This document shows, piece after piece, positions 53,074-61,494 of a stretch of 64,000 nt of DNA. The translations under genes and the position numbers were made by a program. The stretch is from Nocardia uniformis NBRC 13702. Its GTDB lineage: Bacteria > Actinomycetota > Actinomycetes > Mycobacteriales > Mycobacteriaceae. The DNA lies in the NCBI RefSeq assembly GCF_001613345.1, contig NZ_BDCE01000073.1, positions 62,001 to 126,000 of the forward strand. The letters are read 5' to 3'. The notes below the pieces were generated by a model. The model did not search any database, was not told the origin of the DNA, and worked only from the letters and a program-made list of their open reading frames with translations. The first letter of the stretch is position 1. Each line of letters starts with the position of its first letter.

Positions 53074-53975
53074 TGCTCCTTCGAGATGATCTCGATATTC
53101 CGTGCGATGAGCTTCCGGCTTTCGTCCGGGGGTAGTGCGATTTCGTGGAGTCTGCGCCAGAGCCGCTCATGGTTGGCGACCTCGGTGTGGTCGCGTAACA
53201 GCACATCCTCGGTCAGGGATTCGACCATCACCGCAGGTGGGTCGCCAGCGACGAATTCGTAGATCTCCCACGGTGATCGAGGTGCCCGGACGCCGAGTAG
53301 TTCGCCGCCGACCGGCAGGATTCGAAAGTCGACCTGGCCGTTGGTATCGATGAGATCCAGTAGATGCTCGAGTTGTTCGAGCATCGCCGGTTTGGGAACG
53401 ACAACCCGCCGAACAACGGTTTCTTCGACGACAACCTCGATGCGCGGGCCACCGGGGACGAATACCTCCTGCTGGCGACGTTCACGGGCCCGGACGTCGA
53501 TCGGGTTGTCCAAGGAATGATCATTGGTGACCGAGGCGTTGTGCCGCGCTCGCAAGTACGCCGGTGACTGGAGCAACCCGGGGATCAGGGAGAAGTCGTA
53601 CCAGCGGATCGTGCTTGCGCCGGCTTCGAGATCCGCGGGCAGGGCTTGACGCGGCGACAGCCCCTTGAATGCGCGGCCTTCCCACCATCCCGACTGGGCG
53701 GCGTCACGGGCCAGCGCGTAAAACTCCTGCCATCGGGCGGAGTGCTGTTCTATACCCAGGTGTTCGGCGATCGAGATGCTCACGTCGGCCGCGACCCGTC
53801 GCTGACCGGTCTCGATCCTGGTCAGCAGCGTCCGATCCATCCCTATAGTCTTCGCGACCTGCTGGATCGACGAGTCCTGATCCTGCCGGAGTTGGCGCAG
53901 GGAATCACCGAGATGAAGCCGCCGACTGTACGGGGAGTAGCGCTCGGTTTTGGTCGGGATAGGCGCTTGCGGCAC
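53070..53975 (-). CDS. XRE family regulator with DUF5753-like effector domain
   Basis: A 301-aa regulator. The HTH is LGDSLRQLRQDQDSSIQQVAKTIGMDRTLLTRIETGQRRV (~20-60). Residues ~100-290 form the DUF5753 type sensor, with YDFSLIPGLLQSPAYLRARH and the FRILPVGGE and SPWEIYEFVAGDPPAVMVESL segments. Such regulators form toxin-antitoxin-like or developmental pairs with DUF397 proteins in Nocardia and Streptomyces. Inverted repeats GTGACAA-T-TTGTCAC lie 25 bp upstream and are likely its operators. Confidence 0.9.
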   Translation of the reverse strand: MPQAPIPTKTERYSPYSRRLHLGDSLRQLRQDQDSSIQQVAKTIGMDRTLLTRIETGQRRVAADVSISIAEHLGIEQHSARWQEFYALARDAAQSGWWEGRAFKGLSPRQALPADLEAGASTIRWYDFSLIPGLLQSPAYLRARHNASVTNDHSLDNPIDVRARERRQQEVFVPGGPRIEVVVEETVVRRVVVPKPAMLEQLEHLLDLIDTNGQVDFRILPVGGELLGVRAPRSPWEIYEFVAGDPPAVMVESLTEDVLLRDHTEVANHERLWRRLHEIALPPDESRKLIARNIEIISKEQ

Positions 53976-53999
53976 TGGTCACGCCTCCTCTTCTACACA

Positions 54000-54014
54000 G
54001 TGACAATTTGTCAC
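54000..54014. promoter_or_regulatory. XRE operator, GTGACAA-T-TTGTCAC
   Basis: A perfect 15-bp inverted repeat 25 bp before the XRE start, with a further half-site TGTCACAG at about 54026-54033. Its position suggests autoregulation. Confidence 0.65.
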
Positions 54015-54528
54015 AGAGGTCTCGCTGTCACAGAATAGCCCGCTGCGGCCGTCCGGCACCATGGCCGACCACCCGCCATCAATGGGCAGAATCCGGCAGT
54101 TCGACGCAATAGTTCCCGCCTTTTCGGAGTTCTATTGCACCTTGCGATGCACTGTGACAATCTGGCACAGAGTAACGCACTGTGAAAGCGACATTCGAGT
54201 CATCCCGTACACGACACCGATACAGGTGGGACTGATGACGCTCGATCCAGGTGGAAGTTCACGCGCCCCGGCGATGCGGCAGTGCCGCCATCGCGAAAAA
54301 CCTCACGCATCAACCTCGACACCCGGCCGAATCGGCATCGGCCAGATCAGCAGGCTCGCCGCGCCGTTGACGCCGCAGCAAGGCATTCGAGGCGGAGCTG
54401 CTTCGAGCCGTTTACGGTCGGCGAAGCGGCATATACGCCATCGCCGTGCGCACCTCTTGACGGAGTCGAGTCCGCTGAACCGAAGCGGTGAAACACCCTG
54501 TCCTCCACCGGATGAGGGGTGAAATCCG
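54015..54528. other. Regulatory intergenic stretch
   Basis: About 510 bp between the divergent XRE and DUF4254 units. Two GTGACAA-type repeats lie in its XRE-proximal part. The open frames here (plus, ending near 54522) have no recognisable protein pattern. No other structure noticed. Confidence 0.5.
54154..54168. promoter_or_regulatory. Second XRE-type operator
   Basis: GTGACAATCTGGCAC repeats the 54000 element with one arm mismatch and lies in the same intergenic region. It could extend cooperative binding or face the DUF4254 cassette on the plus strand. Confidence 0.5.
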
Positions 54529-54951
54529 ATGGAGTTCTTCCCGACCAAGCACCGAATCCTGGCGGCATGCCGCGGAGACGTCCAGGACGATCACCCTCTC
54601 CTTCGGTGGGCGCTCGAGTTGTCAGAGCTTCACAAGCAGCAGTTGGCGGTGGATGAAGTTGTGCGGCCAGAGATCGATCAGCGGAGAGCCGAGCTGATCC
54701 GTGCCATCGATGAATGGATTGCGCGGGTATTGCCGCCCTCGTTGGGTTGCGCTCGCTTGCACACCGAGACGGTGGGCGCGGTCATCGACCGGCTGGCGGA
54801 GTTCAGCGCCAGCGCTTTCGTCGCACTGGCCAACCCCCGTGACGGCGAGCCATTCATCGCCTGGGAACGGTTGGCCGAACTGGCCGTCGCTTTCGAGGAC
54901 CTCACTGACGAATTGTCTTCGGGCAGGCGGCGATTGCCTTGTGCGCCATGA
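54529..54951 (+). CDS. DUF4254 domain protein
   Basis: A 140-aa helical protein: FPTKHRILAACRGDVQDDHPLLRWALELSELHKQQL is the usual DUF4254 opening, followed by RRAELIRAIDEWIARVLPP and a final helix (VIDRLAEFSASAFVALANP). GAGGGGT lies 8 nt before the ATG. DUF4254 proteins are typical of Nocardia and relatives and have no assigned function. First gene of a four-gene coupled cassette: its stop overlaps the next ATG. Confidence 0.82.
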   Translation: MEFFPTKHRILAACRGDVQDDHPLLRWALELSELHKQQLAVDEVVRPEIDQRRAELIRAIDEWIARVLPPSLGCARLHTETVGAVIDRLAEFSASAFVALANPRDGEPFIAWERLAELAVAFEDLTDELSSGRRRLPCAP

Positions 54952-55256
54952 GAAGTCTCGCAGTGCCGCATCGCCGAGAGTACCTCGCTCGCTGCGCAAT
55001 TGAGCCGAGTCGCCGCCTGCCTTTCACGCGGCACTCGATCGTCCAGGATCGTCCGCCCGACCCGAACCCGGGCGAGGTCGCCGAGGAGATCATGGTGACC
55101 GCACAGCGGGTAGCAGCGATCAGTCGGTGTTGCGGTGAGTATGTCGCCTTCGGGCACACCGGTCGCGTGGTGCGAATTGGCCACCACCGACGGACCGGCG
55201 CTAGTGGCCGGCCAGTTCAATTTCGCAGGCAGTTCCGCAAGTTCAGGAGGGTGTGA
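54948..55256 (+). CDS. Small hypothetical protein in the DUF4254 cassette
   Basis: A 102-aa basic protein with ATG 54948 overlapping the DUF4254 stop (ATGA). Arg-rich stretches (RRQFRKFRR) at the C-terminus and a His/Cys-containing middle (ISRCCGEYVAFGHTGRV). No family recognised. Its stop (TGA 55254-55256) overlaps the next ATG, which argues that it is a translated member of the cassette. Confidence 0.55.
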   Translation: MRSLAVPHRREYLARCAIEPSRRLPFTRHSIVQDRPPDPNPGEVAEEIMVTAQRVAAISRCCGEYVAFGHTGRVVRIGHHRRTGASGRPVQFRRQFRKFRRV

Positions 55257-55477
55257 TGGTGACGGCGATAGTGACATTCCTGTCCGGCCTCGGCCTGGGT
55301 GGGGTGGTGGTGTGGGCGCTGGTGTCCTACACGGCGCTGAATCCCACTCCATCGGTGACACCGCAGGAGTGTTGGACAGTGGAGAGCATCAAAGCGCGGA
55401 TCGAACGCGAATGTCTCCGGGAGCGGCTGGAGGCGAATCGCTCCGCGCAAGCGGGTGACTCGGTGAGGTGCGGATGA
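55256..55477 (+). CDS. Small single-pass membrane protein in the DUF4254 cassette
   Basis: A 73-aa protein with one N-terminal helix (MVTAIVTFLSGLGLGGVVVWALVSYTAL), then a short soluble tail (CWTVESIKARIERECLRERLEANR) that looks helical. GGAGGG at 55246-55251 supports the ATG at 55256; a GTG at 55253 is an alternative. No family recognised. Its stop overlaps the next ATG. Confidence 0.65.
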   Translation: MVTAIVTFLSGLGLGGVVVWALVSYTALNPTPSVTPQECWTVESIKARIERECLRERLEANRSAQAGDSVRCG

Positions 55478-55716
55478 CCGCCCGCACCGAAATCCGAGAA
55501 CGAGACCTGTTGGGCCGAAACCGGAGACCGATGATGTCCGCTCCCGCTTTGCCTCACATGTTCGTGCACGCCGATGGCGAGCTGGCCGAGTACCTGTGTC
55601 ACGTCGAGCTGCTGGGTCTGACGAGATCCCGCGCGGAGGTGTTGCACGCCTTGCATCACGGCTGCCGTCGTGAGGATTGTCTGGTCATCGCGGCGACCGA
55701 ACTTCACTTGTCTTGA
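55474..55716 (+). CDS. Small hypothetical protein closing the DUF4254 cassette
   Basis: An 80-aa protein beginning at ATG 55474 (ATGA overlap). Contains APALPHMFVHADGELAEYLCHVELLGLTRSRAEVLHALHHGCRREDC, with several His and Cys that could bind metal, and no long hydrophobic helix. No family recognised. The conserved stop/start overlaps make the four genes one translational unit. Confidence 0.6.
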   Translation: MTARTEIRERDLLGRNRRPMMSAPALPHMFVHADGELAEYLCHVELLGLTRSRAEVLHALHHGCRREDCLVIAATELHLS

Positions 55717-56046
55717 TCGCCAAGCGAACTCGCCTCCGGGGCGGGCGCTCTGCCAGGCGAAATTCTTCAGTTCCGTTGAACCCGAGAACTTTTCAGTTCG
55801 TTCCAGGACGAACGCATCCTCGTGCGCGATCAGGTGGGCTGGCAGTCCGGCATCATGCTTCTTGGTGATGAGGTCACCGTCGGCTAGGCGTCCGAGTAGC
55901 GCGACGGTCCCACTCACCGAAACGACGTGCTGACCTGGAGCAACAAACGTTCTGACCCCCTTACCTCTCCTTCCCGAGTAGCCGGGGACGCCTCCCGTAC
56001 TGTGTCCTGAAAGCAGACATAATCTGGGCAGTTAGGGGGATCACCT
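55717..56046. other. Intergenic stretch, possibly containing a decayed gene
   Basis: No supported gene. A minus-strand frame around 55720-55960 reads VSGTVALLGRLADGDLIT and AHLIAHEDAFVLERT, and a plus-strand frame in the same place also looks protein-like (QVGWQSGIMLLGDEVTVG before a stop). Neither has a good start; one may be a remnant. Confidence 0.35.
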
Positions 56047-56505
56047 ATGGGTTCAAAACCATCGAATCCGCCCACGTACACCGAGTCACTGGGCACAAAG
56101 CTGGACAGGCTGGCCGATGCCCTGACGACTGGTCACGCCATCGCCCGGGCCGATGGCGTCCACGTGGATGTTCGGACCGACGGCCACGTCACGGCCGTCC
56201 ATGTCGACGAGGATGTCTTTCCGGGTGGGCGCCGGTTGGGTCCGTTGCTGACGCGCCTGCTCAACGAGGCCCGTGAACAAGCCCGAAGTCAGGCAGATGA
56301 CCTGGTGCGCGAGGCGTGGACCGACCCGCGCGTCCGCGATGTCGTCGACCAGGTCGGCGACGCTCCCGAGCGGTCCCTGCCCGCACCGGTGGACCCGGCG
56401 AGCGCACGTTCGGCTTCCCACGACTACGGGTACAGCAACCCCGATGACGAGGACTACAGCCCGCTGCGGCCCCGTTCTCGCATCTCAGCCGACGACCAGT
56501 GGTAG
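56047..56505 (+). CDS. YbaB/EbfC-family protein of the type VII secretion-associated kind
   Basis: A 152-aa protein: KLDRLADALTTGHAIARADGVHVDVRTDGHVTAVHVDEDVFPGGRRLGPLLTRLLNEAREQARSQADDLV is the YbaB fold (central beta sheet then long helix). The acidic and basic C-terminal tail (YSNPDDEDYSPLRPRSR) resembles versions in Nocardia next to EspC-like genes. True YbaB binds DNA; this variant may only share the fold. It precedes the EspC-like gene by 93 bp. Confidence 0.8.
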   Translation: MGSKPSNPPTYTESLGTKLDRLADALTTGHAIARADGVHVDVRTDGHVTAVHVDEDVFPGGRRLGPLLTRLLNEAREQARSQADDLVREAWTDPRVRDVVDQVGDAPERSLPAPVDPASARSASHDYGYSNPDDEDYSPLRPRSRISADDQW

Positions 56506-56597
56506 CCGTTCATGATCTCGAGCGGATTGGCATAGTCACCGGTCCAGTAGAGTGACCTGCGGAAACGGACTGGTACGCACCCGAAGGGGGATCGGCA

Positions 56598-56930
56598 GTG
56601 GGGTACGACGCCGAGGACTTCATTCACGTCGATCCGGAACGTACGCGCGGTTTGGTCACCACCTTGAACTCCGCCGCTGACACTTTGGCAGGGATTCGCG
56701 CCGACGACCAGGCGCTCGAGTCCGCCATCACCATGAGTTCGCTGCTGCCCGGTACCGCAGTCAATTCCGCGTGCCTGTCCGGTGCCACCACGGCGACGAA
56801 CGCGTTGCAGGCGGCCACGGAGCAGGTGCGGGTGCTGGCCGTGCGCACCGACAACGGCCTCGCGACGGTGCTGGCGCAGGAAGCCGAGACGGCGGGCAAG
56901 TTCACGCAGCTGGGCCAGGAGCAGCGATGA
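56598..56930 (+). CDS. EspC-like / WXG100-like type VII secretion protein
   Basis: A 110-aa helical-hairpin protein: IHVDPERTRGLVTTLNSAADTLAGIRADD is helix 1 and the later ATNALQAATEQVRVLAVRTDNGLATVLAQE helix 2. The EspC family pattern (xVDPxxLRxxAxxLxxxAxxL) is met with R for L, and the WxG turn is not present. GTG start with AAGGGGGA upstream. Its stop overlaps the ATG of the 844-aa gene, so the pair could be exported together. Confidence 0.75.
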   Translation: MGYDAEDFIHVDPERTRGLVTTLNSAADTLAGIRADDQALESAITMSSLLPGTAVNSACLSGATTATNALQAATEQVRVLAVRTDNGLATVLAQEAETAGKFTQLGQEQR

Positions 56931-59461
56931 GCGGGGTCCCGATCCCGACCGTGTCGCAGGTACGAGCGTGGGACCTCGAGGCGCTGGCCCGCCAAGGCAG
57001 TTATTGGACGCAGCAGGCGTCCCGGTTCAAAACCGAGCTCGACGCCGCGCATACCGCCGTCGGCAACTCGGTGGACTACCTGGTCGGGAAGTTCGGCACT
57101 GGTGCCCGGGACAAGGGCCTGGTGGTCCGAGACCAGGGATACAAGGCCGCCGACGCGCTCGAGGCCGCCGGTGAGCGGATCACTACCGGGATAGAGCCGG
57201 TTCGGTTCGCCAAGACCACGGTGACCGACCTGCTGACCACGATCACGTCCGGGGGTTATCTGTGGGGTGAAGACGGGTCGGTGACGCTGTCACTGTCACA
57301 GCTGGCCAACGCCATGGCCGACAAGGACCGCGACGCCGCGGTCATCAAGCTCGCGGCATTGCAGCGGCAAGCCGATCAGTACGCGACAGCGCTCAAGGCC
57401 GCGCTGGCCGCGGCGGGCGTAGCAGCGCAGAGCGTGGCCGACGGTGTCAACGAGGCCATGGCCGAGCTGCCGAACGCGGGCGAGGGCGCGGAGAATCCCG
57501 CCGTCAACGCGGTGACGGGTGAGCGGCTCGGCGAGCAGGTCAGCAAGGGCGGCGAGATCCCACCGGAGGTGCTTGCCCAGATCGACCAGGTTTTCGACCA
57601 GACCAGCCTCTCCGATGCGGAGAAAGCCGCCTTGCAGGCAGGGGACGCCGTCGTTGTCCCGGCGTCCACGCTGGAGTTCACGCAGAAGTTCCTCGACTCC
57701 GCTGGCCCCGACGGATTCACCCGGCTCAGCGAGCAACTCAACGCGCAAGGACCTGACGGGCAGGCGAAGGCACAGGCGCTGGCGAACTCGGTCATGCTGC
57801 TGTCGAATGAGAACGTCAAGGGCGTCAAAGCCGATGGCAAACAGATCGAAGGCGGCTACGAGCAGCTGCCGCAGGAGTACCGCGACATCCTCTCGAGCCG
57901 CGTGGTCGAACCCGGAGTCGAAGTCCCCGGGGTAGGCAACGACGGCAACACCACTCGGTACCCCGACCCGAACGGCCTGGGCCAGTACCGCGCCGGGACG
58001 GAATTCACCAACAACCTCATGGGCCTGACCAATGCTCTGGCGCTCGCCGACGATGAATACGTCCCGGGGACCAAGCTCAGCACGGAGCTGTACCGCCAAG
58101 CCGGGCACACCGCCTGGCTCATCGACGACGTCCCCAACCAACCCAACAGCGATGATGTGCTGGGCCGATCGGTAACCAACCTCGTCGACATCGCCTCCCG
58201 CAACGAGGAAGCGTCCGCGATCGTCCTCACCGGCGACGGCACCCCCGACCAATTGGGCGCGGGCTACCACCGAGACTCCACCGTTATGCCGCTGCTGACC
58301 TATGACTGGCCCGACACCGAGGACGCGCCGATCAACAAGGTGTTCAGCTGGATCGGTACCGACGCCATACCGACCGATCCCAGCGACCCGGCACAGATCG
58401 CCGCTGCCGAACGTGCCGGGAAAGCTGCGTTTGGGCTGACCGAGGTCATGTCGACCATCAACTCCGGAGCCGACGGCACCAACAACTACAACGACCTGCT
58501 CAACATCAACGGCACCAACGACGCTATAGGCCAACGAAACCCGGAGCTGACCCAAACTCTCGCCAAGGCGCTCATGCCCTATGTCGGTGATTTCGTCCAA
58601 GCCGGACCCGAACTGACAGGCACCCACGGATTCCCCGGGCTCGACCCCGTCGAAGCCACCCGAGTCATGACCATCCTCGACTCCGACCCTCGTGCGTCGA
58701 TGCTCATCAACAGCGCCGCCCTCGCCGAAGCCGAACGATACGACCGGATGTTCGCCACCCAGGAAACCAGCGACCCGGAAAGCGGCAGGAATTCCCTCGG
58801 CCGTAGCTCCGGGCAGCTGCGCGGACTCATCGAAGCCGGTCTCAACGCCGAAATCGCCGACCGCAACCAAGATAACCGTGACGACCAAGCGGCTACCAAT
58901 GACCTCAAGAACCGATACTCCGCGATCTACACGGGTGCGGAGATCATCCTCGGTGCACAAGGGTATCCGGGAGCGGTCGTAGCGGCGACCGGCGAACTCT
59001 TCAAAACCGACGTTATCAACGGCATCGTCAACGACCAGGGTGAATACGTCAACCAGACTCCCACGCCGCAGTTCAAGGGACAGCCGTTCACCCTGGTCGA
59101 TGCCGGCAACAGTAATCACCGCATGTACAACATGATCGACGAACTCATCCGACAAGGGCGACTCGATCCAGCCACGTTGCCGGAATCGGAGAGAGCGCTC
59201 GGTCCCGACAACAATCTCCTGCCCTACGGGAAACTCACGGAGAACAACAATCCCTGGCTGACGAACAACGGATCGAACGTGCTCAGCAAGGCAATGCCCG
59301 GTGACCACGACCCGCTAACGCACTATCTGCGCAATGCCGCAGAGGGAGCGAATGAGCCCTTCGCCATCGTTCAAACCGGAAGACAGGACTTCTTCGACGG
59401 CTTCACCTCGGTCCTCGTCAACGGAAACTATGTCCCCACCGACAACCACTGGATCAAATAA
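56927..59461 (+). CDS. Large protein of type VII secretion character, EspC-coupled
   Basis: An 844-aa hydrophilic protein. The N-terminal ~240 residues are helical and alanine-rich (WDLEALARQGSYWTQQASRFKTELDAAHTAVGNSVDYLVGK), the layout of LXG/WXG-like targeting regions. Residues ~260-400 read QIDQVFDQTSLSDAEKAALQAGDAVVVPASTL and AQGPDGQAKAQALANSVMLLSNE. The remainder is rich in Asn, Asp and Gly and contains GTGTPD-like LTGDGTPDQLGAGYHRDSTV. No signal peptide, membrane helix or enzymatic motif. In related actinobacteria similar proteins are annotated as TPR repeat region-containing. ATG 56927 overlaps the EspC-like stop. A lipoprotein gene follows. Confidence 0.8.
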   Translation: MSGVPIPTVSQVRAWDLEALARQGSYWTQQASRFKTELDAAHTAVGNSVDYLVGKFGTGARDKGLVVRDQGYKAADALEAAGERITTGIEPVRFAKTTVTDLLTTITSGGYLWGEDGSVTLSLSQLANAMADKDRDAAVIKLAALQRQADQYATALKAALAAAGVAAQSVADGVNEAMAELPNAGEGAENPAVNAVTGERLGEQVSKGGEIPPEVLAQIDQVFDQTSLSDAEKAALQAGDAVVVPASTLEFTQKFLDSAGPDGFTRLSEQLNAQGPDGQAKAQALANSVMLLSNENVKGVKADGKQIEGGYEQLPQEYRDILSSRVVEPGVEVPGVGNDGNTTRYPDPNGLGQYRAGTEFTNNLMGLTNALALADDEYVPGTKLSTELYRQAGHTAWLIDDVPNQPNSDDVLGRSVTNLVDIASRNEEASAIVLTGDGTPDQLGAGYHRDSTVMPLLTYDWPDTEDAPINKVFSWIGTDAIPTDPSDPAQIAAAERAGKAAFGLTEVMSTINSGADGTNNYNDLLNINGTNDAIGQRNPELTQTLAKALMPYVGDFVQAGPELTGTHGFPGLDPVEATRVMTILDSDPRASMLINSAALAEAERYDRMFATQETSDPESGRNSLGRSSGQLRGLIEAGLNAEIADRNQDNRDDQAATNDLKNRYSAIYTGAEIILGAQGYPGAVVAATGELFKTDVINGIVNDQGEYVNQTPTPQFKGQPFTLVDAGNSNHRMYNMIDELIRQGRLDPATLPESERALGPDNNLLPYGKLTENNNPWLTNNGSNVLSKAMPGDHDPLTHYLRNAAEGANEPFAIVQTGRQDFFDGFTSVLVNGNYVPTDNHWIK

Positions 59462-59462
59462 C

Positions 59463-60269
59463 ATGAGCCACAAGGTATTGCGCACGGTTTCCCTCGCAGC
59501 CGCTATAGCCGCACTCCTTGCCGGATGCGGGCGGCAGGATCCAACCGACCCAACCCCGTCGGCGACCCCGACTCCAACTGGATACCAAGTACCGGACGCC
59601 ATCCGGCACGCTACTACCGTGTGGTCAGCCGAACCTGGCATCAGTTTGACCGGCTCCGAAGGCACCCTCATCCGCGCAACGAGAGAGTCGGTCTTCATCG
59701 CGGACGAATTCGGTGTATCCGAGGCATATGCGGGTTTCGAACAAGCACTGCCCTCAGATGTTGCGGACCGGATGCGCAAAGACCAATCCAAGTACGACTT
59801 CCCGCAAGAGGTCGGGACCTACCGCTATCACCTGGCTGCCATCAAGGACGACGGGCATCAACTCAGCGGCCTCGTCTGTTCGCAAGTCTCCGGCGTGGCG
59901 ACGAAACTCAACAACGGCAAGTACGAACGAACTGTCTTCAAACCCGGGAGCAGTTTTACGGTAGCGCTCGAGCGGATCGGCGACACGGGCCCGACGACTC
60001 CTGCTACGCCTACCAGTCCATCCATGACTCCGGCGGTGGAGCCGACGTACACACCGGGACCAACCGAATGGTCCGCTCCTACCGTGGATCTCTTCACCGG
60101 CTGGCGGGTCCTGTTCGGGGTAGAACGAGACGACCCGTTCCAAGGTGAATATGTGGAACGGTGCCGCGCTTGGGATGACATCGTCTTCCCCGACCTGCCC
60201 GCCGAGGTGGGACAGCGACTGGTGGAAAACGAACCACCCCCAACGCTTCCCGCCTACCCGGGATACTGA
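59463..60269 (+). CDS. Lipoprotein downstream of the 844-aa secretion protein
   Basis: A 268-aa protein with signal peptide and lipobox (ALLAGC, acylated Cys22). A Thr/Pro-rich linker (DPTPSATPTPTGYQVP) and a second one (PTTPATPTSPSMTPAVEPTYTPGPT, about 175-200) separate folded parts. EYRAWD-like CRAWDDIVFPDLPAEV near the end. ATG 59463 is one base after the upstream stop. It may be an anchor, chaperone or immunity partner of the 844-aa protein, by context only. Confidence 0.8.
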   Translation: MSHKVLRTVSLAAAIAALLAGCGRQDPTDPTPSATPTPTGYQVPDAIRHATTVWSAEPGISLTGSEGTLIRATRESVFIADEFGVSEAYAGFEQALPSDVADRMRKDQSKYDFPQEVGTYRYHLAAIKDDGHQLSGLVCSQVSGVATKLNNGKYERTVFKPGSSFTVALERIGDTGPTTPATPTSPSMTPAVEPTYTPGPTEWSAPTVDLFTGWRVLFGVERDDPFQGEYVERCRAWDDIVFPDLPAEVGQRLVENEPPPTLPAYPGY

Positions 60270-60449
60270 TCGCACACCGACACGAGCGCTAGGGATATCC
60301 GCTGTGTCCTCCGGTAGGCCCTCTGATTCCGTGTCGGTGACGAGGGCTGCCAACGGTCAACAGTATTGCCATTGAACGCGATGACTCCACCTCGGGGCGA
60401 GGGGCTCGTCTGAACCAACGTTGGATCCCATGCGGCAAACACGGCCTGG

Positions 60450-61385
60450 CTAGTTCTCCGAGGCGTGGCCAGTCGAGCGGTTCAGCGCGCCGTGCAACCA
60501 ATGGTGCGCCTGTCCGATCGTGGCGGGTGTGGTCGAGAGTTGGGCCGACAGTGACCAATAGCGGTGGATGCGGTGGTCGGTGTCGGTTGCGGCGGCCAAT
60601 AACTGCTTGCGGAACTGCGGGGAATCACGTTCGCCTCGTGCGTTGGCGTGAGCGTCTACAAATCTGTCGAGTTCGTCGCCGGCATGAGGTCGTACACCCT
60701 CCGATACGAGCGGAAACACATCCATCAGCACGTCCCCTACATTGAAGAACAATTCGCGACGGTTGCGTATCGTCTGCGGATGACGTCCCCAGAGGTGTTG
60801 TCCCACAGCACCATGCAGCCCAGGTTCGGCCACGAGCGCAGTCAACTCGGCATACGCGACAACGTCACCTGCCGACGGATCGGCGGGAGGCTGCGGGATA
60901 TTGCCGCACACGAAGCTGTCGAAGTCGCTTCGGGTCAGCCCGGTCAGGACGCGCCACCAGAAGCGCACCAGGCAATCGTGGGCGGCGCTACCGTCCTGCA
61001 CGGCCGCGAGCAACGCGAGCCGGTCGGCGCGCTGCGCCGGGGCAGCTGTCTCGACTGCCCGCAGTGACGCCCGGCGCCATGCCATTGACCTGAATTCGAT
61101 ATCGAGCCGGGCGCTTTCGGCGGCGACGGCCTCGGTGATCGAGCGTTCCTCACGCAGTACGTCGGTGATCGATTCCAGTCCAAGACCCAGCGCACGCAGT
61201 CGCCGGACCAGGAGCAGACGTTCGGTTGCGTCGTCCGGGTCGAACATCCGATGCCCGCCCGCACTGCGTTGCGGTTCCAGAATCCCTTCATCGCAATAGA
61301 ACCGGATCGTTCGTACCGCAAGTCCGGTCGTACGAGCCAGCTCTCCGATGCTCACCAGCATGGAGCGTTGCGTGTCGTCCGTCAC
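60450..61385 (-). CDS. MerR family regulator divergent from the desaturase
   Basis: About 311 aa. The HTH reads SIGELARTTGLAVRTIRFYCDEGILEPQRSAGGHRMFDPDDATERLLLVRRLRALGLGL. Residues ~150-300 are a long effector domain (WRVLTGLTRSDFDSFVCGNIPQPPADPSAGDVVAYAELTALV), typical of ligand-binding MerR proteins. The GTG at 61385 is preferred over 61403 because the latter lies inside the operator; the ATG at 61361 is another choice. The operator at 61396-61415 suggests that it controls itself and the facing desaturase. Confidence 0.85.
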   Translation of the reverse strand: MTDDTQRSMLVSIGELARTTGLAVRTIRFYCDEGILEPQRSAGGHRMFDPDDATERLLLVRRLRALGLGLESITDVLREERSITEAVAAESARLDIEFRSMAWRRASLRAVETAAPAQRADRLALLAAVQDGSAAHDCLVRFWWRVLTGLTRSDFDSFVCGNIPQPPADPSAGDVVAYAELTALVAEPGLHGAVGQHLWGRHPQTIRNRRELFFNVGDVLMDVFPLVSEGVRPHAGDELDRFVDAHANARGERDSPQFRKQLLAAATDTDHRIHRYWSLSAQLSTTPATIGQAHHWLHGALNRSTGHASEN

Positions 61386-61395
61386 AGTCTCTTGA

Positions 61396-61415
61396 ACCTC
61401 CACCCGGGTGGAGGT
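61396..61415. promoter_or_regulatory. MerR operator, perfect 20-bp palindrome
   Basis: ACCTCCACCC-GGGTGGAGGT, fully symmetric. It sits between a -35-like TTGAAC (61392-61397) and a -10-like TAGCGT (61418-61423), 20 nt apart, the over-long spacing that MerR proteins correct. The promoter faces the desaturase gene. Confidence 0.75.
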
Positions 61416-61494
61416 CTTAGCGTACTAGCACTGCCGTTCTCGTTCACCGAGCGAACGCGCACCTGTTGCTGAATGGTCCGAGAAGGGAAAGTCG

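Noticed and set aside
54061..54522. Plus-strand frame of 153 codons before the DUF4254 gene
   Set aside because: Includes the XRE-type operator and has no recognisable protein pattern; treated as non-coding.
57296..59308. Open frame of 670 codons antisense to the 844-aa protein
   Set aside because: Valine- and glycine-rich shadow of a GC-rich gene; the plus strand has coupled starts and ribosome-binding sites, the minus does not.
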